This document shows positions 42,437 through 48,351 of a stretch of DNA of 48,351 nucleotides, in pieces. The stretch is from Flavobacterium supellecticarium (GTDB lineage: Bacteria; Bacteroidota; Bacteroidia; Flavobacteriales; Flavobacteriaceae). Position 1 is the stretch's first letter. Each line of letters opens with the position of its first letter. The translations under genes and the position numbers were made by a program. Location of the stretch: assembly GCF_004801375.1 (NCBI RefSeq), contig NZ_SSNZ01000013.1, forward strand, positions 1 through 48,351. Direction: 5' to 3'. The notes under the pieces are model-generated. The model saw only the letters and a list, made by a program, of their open reading frames with translations. It did not search any database and had not been told where the DNA came from.

Positions 42437-45400
42437 ATGAAAAAAATTACACTACTAATTTTTATGTCATTATTGAGTTTTGTGGGTTTCTCCCAAGTAT
42501 TTCCTGAAGGATTTGAAGGCACTGCTTTCCCACCAACAGGCCCCGGAGGAACCTGGGTTATATCTCATAACGGCATAGGAATGGGACCTGCCAACGCCAA
42601 CTTGTGGATTCGAACTCCCTTGAACTCCACAACTTCACCACCACACACCGGGAACTATGCAGCCATGGTTGAACGGGTCAACATCGGTAACAGCAATACC
42701 GAAGAAGACTGGCTGATTTCACCATTAGTTACCGCCCCTGCTAATGGACAATTACGTTTTTATGCACAACATGGTCGCGCCGGCGATCAGGGATCCAAAC
42801 TACAGATCCGGGTTTCTACAACTTCTCAAACGGACCTATCTACATTTACAACACAAATTATCGAATTATCGGAAACGGCTATATCGCCGACACCGGGTAC
42901 TTATGTAGAACAAGTAGTAAACTTCAACAACCTGGTTCCGGCCAACCAGCAGATATACATTGCCTTTGTAAGAGTGCACACCCAAAACGGTGCCTCTGCA
43001 GATGGGGATCGTTTTCTGATTGACGATATCAATCTGGTACAACAATGTCTGGACCCTGCAAATGGTGTTGCCGGTACAATAACGACCAATTCGGCACAGC
43101 TTTCGTGGGATAACCCAAGTGGCTCTACCCAATGGGAAATCGAATTAATCCCTTCTGCAGATCCTTTAACAGGCGTAGGACAAGTGATTAACTCGAATCC
43201 TTATACCGCTACTACCACTTCAACAGGTACACCTATAGCACCTGGAACAGTATACCAATATAAAGTGCGCTCTATCTGTACCGGCGGTATCCCAAGTAAC
43301 TGGGTCGGACCGTTCTATTTTACGACTGTATCCTTAGGACAAACTTGTGCCGCACCAATAATGATCAACTCTTTACCGTATTCAACTACAGACGATACGG
43401 CAAATTACGGAAATCATATATCAGGAAACCAGGGTGCTACAGGCTGTGGCGCAACCGGCAACTACCTGACCGGTAATGATGTAGTTTATGCCTATACCGC
43501 AACATTCACCGGTATGATCGATATCTCTATGACACCAACAGCTACCTATTCGGGTATTTTCGTGTATGATAACTGTGCCAATATTGGCACCAGCTGTTTG
43601 GCAGGTGTAGGAAACTCGAATTCCAATATCCGGAATATACCCAACTTCCCGGTAACGGCAGGTACAACCTACTATTTCCTAATTTCCACAAATGCATCAC
43701 CGCAAACAACAGCGTATACGTTGGTTATCCAACAAGTAAACTGTCCGCCACCAACAGCATTGGCAGTAGGCACCTTAAACATGACCTCAGCCGATTTAAC
43801 CTGGGGTAACCCAAGCGGTGCTACCGAATGGCAGGTTGTAGTACAGACATCGGGATCGGGCATTCCAGCCGGAGCCGGAACAACCGTAACGGTTTTACCG
43901 TTTAACGCGACTACAACTTTTGCCGGTGCTGCTTTAACAGCCGGATCCAATTACGAATATTATGTGCGGGCAAAATGTCCGGATGGTTCGTATAGCCAAT
44001 GGTCGGGACCAAAACTATTCCAATTACCGTTATGTAACAACGCCTGTAACTTCTCATTTGTAATGACCGACAGTTATGGCGACGGATGGAATGGCAATAC
44101 GATCGATATCCGCCAAAATGGTGTTATCATTGCGACATTAACCGGACCGACTGCAACAGACGGAACCAATCCGATTACCGTACAGGTACCTTTGTGTTCC
44201 GGAATTCCTTATGAGGTTTACTGGAATCCGGATGGTAGCTATCCGACCGAAGTAGGTCTTACCGTGATTACTCCTTTTGGCGTAACGGCCTATACCAAAC
44301 CTCCGGGAACAGGATCTCAGGATTCGTTATTATTTACCGGTCCAACCGACTGTGTACCCCCAACGTGTCCGCAGCCTACAGCATTAACAGCTTCAGGAGC
44401 TACTGCCAACTCCATTCAGGCTGCATGGACAGAAGCCGGAACTGCTACAACATGGGAAGTGATCGCCCTTCCGGCAGGTTCTCCTTCTCCAAACACAACG
44501 CCTCCAACATCCGGTATTATAACCGTAACAACCAATCCTAACCATGTGATTGGTTCGTTATCATCGGATACCAACTATGATATTTATGTAAGAGCTGTTT
44601 GTAGCCCTACCGATTCCAGTTACTGGACCGGACCTGCAACAAAAAGAACCTTACCGGATTATTGTGCCGGGGATCATTTTTATGATAGCGGCGGTGCAAC
44701 TGGCAACTACAGTAACAACTCGAATATCACTACTACAATTTGCCCGGCAAATCCAGGCGATATTGTAACTATTGAGTTTAATGAATTCAACATTGAAAAT
44801 CAATTCGACTTTCTTACCGTTTATGATGGCAGCAGCGCAACCGGAACACCAATAGGTACTTTTACAGGAAACTTAAACGGTAACCTTCCGGGACCATTCG
44901 AATCTTCTGTTCCGGGTGGGTGTATCACATTTGTATTCGAATCAGACGGAATTGTAACCGCTTCGGGTTGGGATGCAACCGTTACCTGTGGTCCGGTACC
45001 AACCTGTCCAAGACCGACAGCTGTAACGATAAGCAACATCACTCAGACTGGTGCCATGATCGACTGGACTGAAATAGGAAGTGCAACCCAATGGGAGATT
45101 GTAGTTATTCCGTCCGGAGATCCGGCACCGGGAGCGAATCCACCGGGTGTAATTACTACTTCGGTAAAACCATATACCATTCCGGAAGGCACATTAACAC
45201 CGTCAACATCCTATGACGTATTTGTCCGAGCTATTTGTAGTCCGACAGATAAGAGTAACTGGTCCTTCCGTAAAAAATTCACAACCAAACCGGTTAATGA
45301 CGAATGTAGTGCTGCTACTCAGGCACCAGTAAACGACACACAAGTATGTACTCTAACCACCCCGGGTACTGTAGTTGGTGCAACAGCTTCGACACAACCA

Positions 45401-48166
45401 AACGCTTGTGGTGGAACGGCCGATGACGATGTATGGTACCAATTTACCGCTACCAACACCCGTCATTCCATCAAGCTTTTAAATCTAAGCGGGAGCACCG
45501 GCGATTTATACCATGCGGTATATTCCGGTACTTGTGGCAACTTAACACAATTGTACTGTAGCGATCCGGAAACGAGTATTGCAGAAAACTTAGTGGTGGG
45601 TCAGACCTATTATATCCGTGTGTACACTTATACTTCCACACCGGGTCAGACCAGTACTTTTGACTTATGTGTTGCGACACCACCACCACCAATTGCAACC
45701 AACAATACACAGTATACGGTTCCGCAACTGGTACAGGATGTATTGATCGGCTCTACCTGTGCGCAGATCAGCAACATTACCTGGTCTACCGGAACAAACT
45801 TCGGAAACCCGAATGGTATCGCTTACTTTACCCGTAACGGATCCAATTTCCCATTAGAAAGTGGAATCATACTATCGACAGGAGATGCTTTAAAAGCTAA
45901 AGGTCCAAATACCTCTAACCTAAGCGATGGTACCAATTCATGGCCGGGCGATACACAATTATTCAATTACATCCAGAATCTTGGATTTGATCCGGATTTA
46001 ACCATTTATCGTAATGCGACTGTTCTGGAATTTGATTTCGTTCCGATTACCAACCAGTTAAGTTTCGACTTCCTGTTTGCGTCAGAAGAATATGGAACAT
46101 ATCAATGTGATTTCTCGGATGCTTTTGCGTTTTTCCTAACCGATTCCAACGGAACCACTACGAACCTGGCTTTAGTACCGGGAACAAGCGATCCGATTTC
46201 GGTAACGCGAATTAGAGACAATGCTTATAATCCGGGCTGTCCGTCTATAAACGCACAATATTTTGACATTTATAACGGCGAACCGAATGAAGAAGATGCT
46301 TCCATCAACTTTAACGGTCAGACGAAAGTAATGACAGCACAATCTGCTGTAACGCCAAATACGACCTATCATATTAAATTGGTTATTGCCGATAGAAATG
46401 ATACCCAATTCGACTCTGCCGTATTCTTAAAAGCAGGAAGTTTTAACATTGGTACGGTCGATCTGGGAGATGACTTACTAATTGCCGACGGAACGGCGGT
46501 TTGTTATGGCGACAGCTATACTATTGACACCGGATTAAACCCTGCCGATTTCACATTCACATGGTCGACTGCGGCAGGTGGTGTAATTCCAGGTGCTACC
46601 GGACCATCATTAACCGTGACACAAACAGGCGATTATACAGTTAGTGCCTTATACAACGGAACCACCTGTTCGCAATCGGATACACTGTCTGTAGAATTTT
46701 ATGATCAAATCGCAGCGAATACACCAGCTAACATGACCGTATGTGATGCTTCCGGATTTGCGACATTCGATCTTACCACAAATAATAGTGCGATCTTAGG
46801 TACTCTGAATCCGGCGGATTATACCCTTACCTTCCATAATTCGCAGGTCGATGCCGACGGAGATGTTAACCCAATTACAGTTCCAACAACATATACTAAC
46901 ACGACACAATATCAGGAGACGATCTATGTTCGGGTAGAAAACAACACTACCGGATGTCATACGATTGTAACATTTAACCTTATTGTTCAGGATCTTACAC
47001 CTCAGTTTACGATTACTCCGGATTTAACATTATGTTCCGGTCAAAGTGGTCAGATTGTAGTAACACCGACCAATTACAATCCTGCTGACGTAGTCTATTC
47101 CTGGACACATGATACTAACGGTCCACTACCGGATACAACCGGAACGATCACGGTATCACAATCGGGTGCTTATACGGTAACCATCAACCACAACGGATGT
47201 AGCGCAACAGCAACGGTAAATGTTACTGTTAATCCGGGTGTTCAACCAAGCTTTAACCAGATTGCGCCAATTTGCGAAGGCAGTACCGCACCAGGCTTAC
47301 CAACAACATCTATCGAAGGCGTAGCCGGAACCTGGTCACCGGCAACGGTGAGTAATACCGCTACCGGAACCTACACCTTTACCCCAACAACAGGTCAGTG
47401 TGGTAGTCCGGTAACCATGACCATCACGGTTATTCCTTCACCGGAACCAAGCTTTACAGCTGTAGCGCCGATCTGTTCAGGTAGTGTCGCACCGGTATTA
47501 CCAACGACATCGCTCGATGGATACACCGGAACCTGGTCACCTGCTACTGTAAGCAATACCGCAACAGGAACCTATACCTTTACACCGAATGCCGGACAAT
47601 GTGCTAAAACGACTACATTAACCGTAACCGTACAGGAGCCGTTCGCGTTTACCATTTTCGGAGACTGTGTTGCCAATCAATTTGTATTGACCGTACAAAC
47701 TTCGGATAGCAATCTTGACCTAAGCAATGCCCATTTCCAATGGACGAATAACAATGGAACGACAGTAGGAAACGACAGTCCGACATTTAACGTATCGGAA
47801 TATTTTAGCTCGAATACACCAAATCTACCGGCTATATTCAAAGTGAAAGTAACCAGTAGTGCCGGATGTTCTTTAGAACTACCATATACCGTTGAACAAG
47901 TATACTGTCAGATCCAGAAAGGTATTTCGCCAAACAATGACGGATTAAACGACACGTTCGATTTAACCGGATTTAATGTAGAAAAACTAGGTATCTTCAA
48001 CCGTTATGGTGCTGAGGTATATACTTTCGGAACGGGCTATACCAACCAGTGGTTTGGTCAGTCCAAAGGCGGAAGCGAGTTACCTGATGGCACGTATTTC
48101 TATGTTATCGAGTTAAAAGGAGGCGATACTAAAACCGGATGGGTTTATATCAGTAGAGAGAAATAA
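42437..48166 (+). CDS. Giant type IX-secreted adhesin with type B sorting domain
   Basis: 1909 residues. Signal peptide (M-K-K-I-T-L-L-I-F-M-S-L-L-S-F-V-G-F-S-Q). A cleaved-adhesin/choice-of-anchor J domain spans about 20-200. Four fibronectin-III-like domains lie near 205-300, 435-530, 642-735 and 855-950. A CUB-like domain (F-D-F-L-T-V-Y-D-G-S) spans about 741-853. A choice-of-anchor L domain spans about 1086-1335 and Ig/PKD-like repeats follow. The C-terminal sorting domain at about 1828-1909 has I-S-P-N-N-D-G-L-N-D-T-F and ends G-W-V-Y-I-S-R-E-K (gliding-motility/T9SS type B). Type B proteins need a PorP/SprF partner, which follows. Role: surface adhesion; substrate unknown. Confidence 0.93.
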   Translation: MKKITLLIFMSLLSFVGFSQVFPEGFEGTAFPPTGPGGTWVISHNGIGMGPANANLWIRTPLNSTTSPPHTGNYAAMVERVNIGNSNTEEDWLISPLVTAPANGQLRFYAQHGRAGDQGSKLQIRVSTTSQTDLSTFTTQIIELSETAISPTPGTYVEQVVNFNNLVPANQQIYIAFVRVHTQNGASADGDRFLIDDINLVQQCLDPANGVAGTITTNSAQLSWDNPSGSTQWEIELIPSADPLTGVGQVINSNPYTATTTSTGTPIAPGTVYQYKVRSICTGGIPSNWVGPFYFTTVSLGQTCAAPIMINSLPYSTTDDTANYGNHISGNQGATGCGATGNYLTGNDVVYAYTATFTGMIDISMTPTATYSGIFVYDNCANIGTSCLAGVGNSNSNIRNIPNFPVTAGTTYYFLISTNASPQTTAYTLVIQQVNCPPPTALAVGTLNMTSADLTWGNPSGATEWQVVVQTSGSGIPAGAGTTVTVLPFNATTTFAGAALTAGSNYEYYVRAKCPDGSYSQWSGPKLFQLPLCNNACNFSFVMTDSYGDGWNGNTIDIRQNGVIIATLTGPTATDGTNPITVQVPLCSGIPYEVYWNPDGSYPTEVGLTVITPFGVTAYTKPPGTGSQDSLLFTGPTDCVPPTCPQPTALTASGATANSIQAAWTEAGTATTWEVIALPAGSPSPNTTPPTSGIITVTTNPNHVIGSLSSDTNYDIYVRAVCSPTDSSYWTGPATKRTLPDYCAGDHFYDSGGATGNYSNNSNITTTICPANPGDIVTIEFNEFNIENQFDFLTVYDGSSATGTPIGTFTGNLNGNLPGPFESSVPGGCITFVFESDGIVTASGWDATVTCGPVPTCPRPTAVTISNITQTGAMIDWTEIGSATQWEIVVIPSGDPAPGANPPGVITTSVKPYTIPEGTLTPSTSYDVFVRAICSPTDKSNWSFRKKFTTKPVNDECSAATQAPVNDTQVCTLTTPGTVVGATASTQPNACGGTADDDVWYQFTATNTRHSIKLLNLSGSTGDLYHAVYSGTCGNLTQLYCSDPETSIAENLVVGQTYYIRVYTYTSTPGQTSTFDLCVATPPPPIATNNTQYTVPQLVQDVLIGSTCAQISNITWSTGTNFGNPNGIAYFTRNGSNFPLESGIILSTGDALKAKGPNTSNLSDGTNSWPGDTQLFNYIQNLGFDPDLTIYRNATVLEFDFVPITNQLSFDFLFASEEYGTYQCDFSDAFAFFLTDSNGTTTNLALVPGTSDPISVTRIRDNAYNPGCPSINAQYFDIYNGEPNEEDASINFNGQTKVMTAQSAVTPNTTYHIKLVIADRNDTQFDSAVFLKAGSFNIGTVDLGDDLLIADGTAVCYGDSYTIDTGLNPADFTFTWSTAAGGVIPGATGPSLTVTQTGDYTVSALYNGTTCSQSDTLSVEFYDQIAANTPANMTVCDASGFATFDLTTNNSAILGTLNPADYTLTFHNSQVDADGDVNPITVPTTYTNTTQYQETIYVRVENNTTGCHTIVTFNLIVQDLTPQFTITPDLTLCSGQSGQIVVTPTNYNPADVVYSWTHDTNGPLPDTTGTITVSQSGAYTVTINHNGCSATATVNVTVNPGVQPSFNQIAPICEGSTAPGLPTTSIEGVAGTWSPATVSNTATGTYTFTPTTGQCGSPVTMTITVIPSPEPSFTAVAPICSGSVAPVLPTTSLDGYTGTWSPATVSNTATGTYTFTPNAGQCAKTTTLTVTVQEPFAFTIFGDCVANQFVLTVQTSDSNLDLSNAHFQWTNNNGTTVGNDSPTFNVSEYFSSNTPNLPAIFKVKVTSSAGCSLELPYTVEQVYCQIQKGISPNNDGLNDTFDLTGFNVEKLGIFNRYGAEVYTFGTGYTNQWFGQSKGGSELPDGTYFYVIELKGGDTKTGWVYISREK

Positions 48167-48180
48167 GCAGTAACATTATA

Positions 48181-48216
48181 TAAAGACCTGCCTGAGTGAT
48201 CGGGCAGGGACTTTAT
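48181..48216. terminator. Terminator-like hairpin after the adhesin gene
   Basis: TAAAG-a-CCTGCC ... GGCAGG-ga-CTTTA arms around a 10-base loop. It may attenuate, rather than stop, transcription into the PorP/SprF gene, as these genes are usually co-expressed. Confidence 0.55.
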
Positions 48217-48233
48217 CTACAAACAGTATACCA

Positions 48234-48351
48234 ATGAAGAAAATATATTTGACCGCCTTTTTAGCCCTGATCGGATTAAAAGAGGCCTCAGCACAACAAG
48301 ACCCACATTATACACAATACATGTATAATATGAATGTCATCAACCCGGCGT
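48234..48351 (+). CDS. PorP/SprF-family type IX secretion outer-membrane protein (5' part only)
   Basis: Only the first 39 residues are in the window: a signal peptide (M-K-K-I-Y-L-T-A-F-L-A-L-I-G-L) and then A-Q-Q-D-P-H-Y-T-Q-Y-M-Y-N-M and V-I-N-P-A, the hallmark start of the PorP/SprF family. Such proteins pair with type B T9SS adhesins for export and anchoring (established in Flavobacterium). It continues past the right edge. Confidence 0.9.
   Translation, partial: MKKIYLTAFLALIGLKEASAQQDPHYTQYMYNMNVINPA

Noticed and set aside
1..48351. tRNA, rRNA or insertion-sequence genes
   Set aside because: None recognised by eye; no transposase frame and no tRNA-like cloverleaf was found, though a short tRNA could be missed without a covariance search.

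Overview
The window looks like a chromosomal piece of a Flavobacterium-type Bacteroidota genome. The evidence is the AT-rich DNA, the A-rich translation leaders in place of strong Shine-Dalgarno sites, a type IX secretion adhesin with a type B C-terminal domain followed by a PorP/SprF gene, and the best-matching protein families. It holds a contractile injection locus of the extracellular (eCIS, Afp/PVC-like) type. No capsid, portal, terminase or integrase gene is visible, so this is not a complete prophage. None of the membrane-complex proteins of a classical type VI system is present.

Structural operon (minus strand, 37107 down to 15344): tail terminator (DUF4255), long sheath, tube, short sheath, a second tube identical to the first, a third tube-like protein, DUF5908, LysM adaptor, VgrG-like spike, PAAR tip, gp25-like baseplate protein, Afp11-like and Afp12-like baseplate proteins. 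After these come two large paralogous PKD-type proteins, one ending in a Hint domain, and two small genes. The tape-measure protein (38061-40148) is divergent on the plus strand. No AAA+ ATPase of the Afp15 kind lies in the window.

Lysis and control module (15183 down to about 11674): a plus-strand HTH-S24 repressor of the self-cleaving LexA/CI type faces a minus-strand run of two tiny genes, a holin-like protein, a zinc amidase (endolysin) and an overlapping pair of spanin-like membrane/coiled-coil proteins. This suggests that the particles are made under stress control and released by lysis, as for tailocins. That is an inference.

Fibre region (minus strand, 11345 down to the window edge): repeated cassettes of BspA-type leucine-rich-repeat fibres and short proteins sharing an N-terminal 'G..PT..QF....SFWHK..IP' module. 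One clear pseudogene of that module is present, and a long fibre with 198-bp tandem repeats runs off the left edge. Between 11345 and 9737 lies a tandem array of three near-identical 110-nt structured RNAs (147-bp period), plus a diverged fourth unit. This is the most novel-looking element.

Right end (40241-48351): a secreted protein with Asp-box repeats, the 1909-residue type IX adhesin, and the start of its PorP/SprF partner. These appear unrelated to the injection system.
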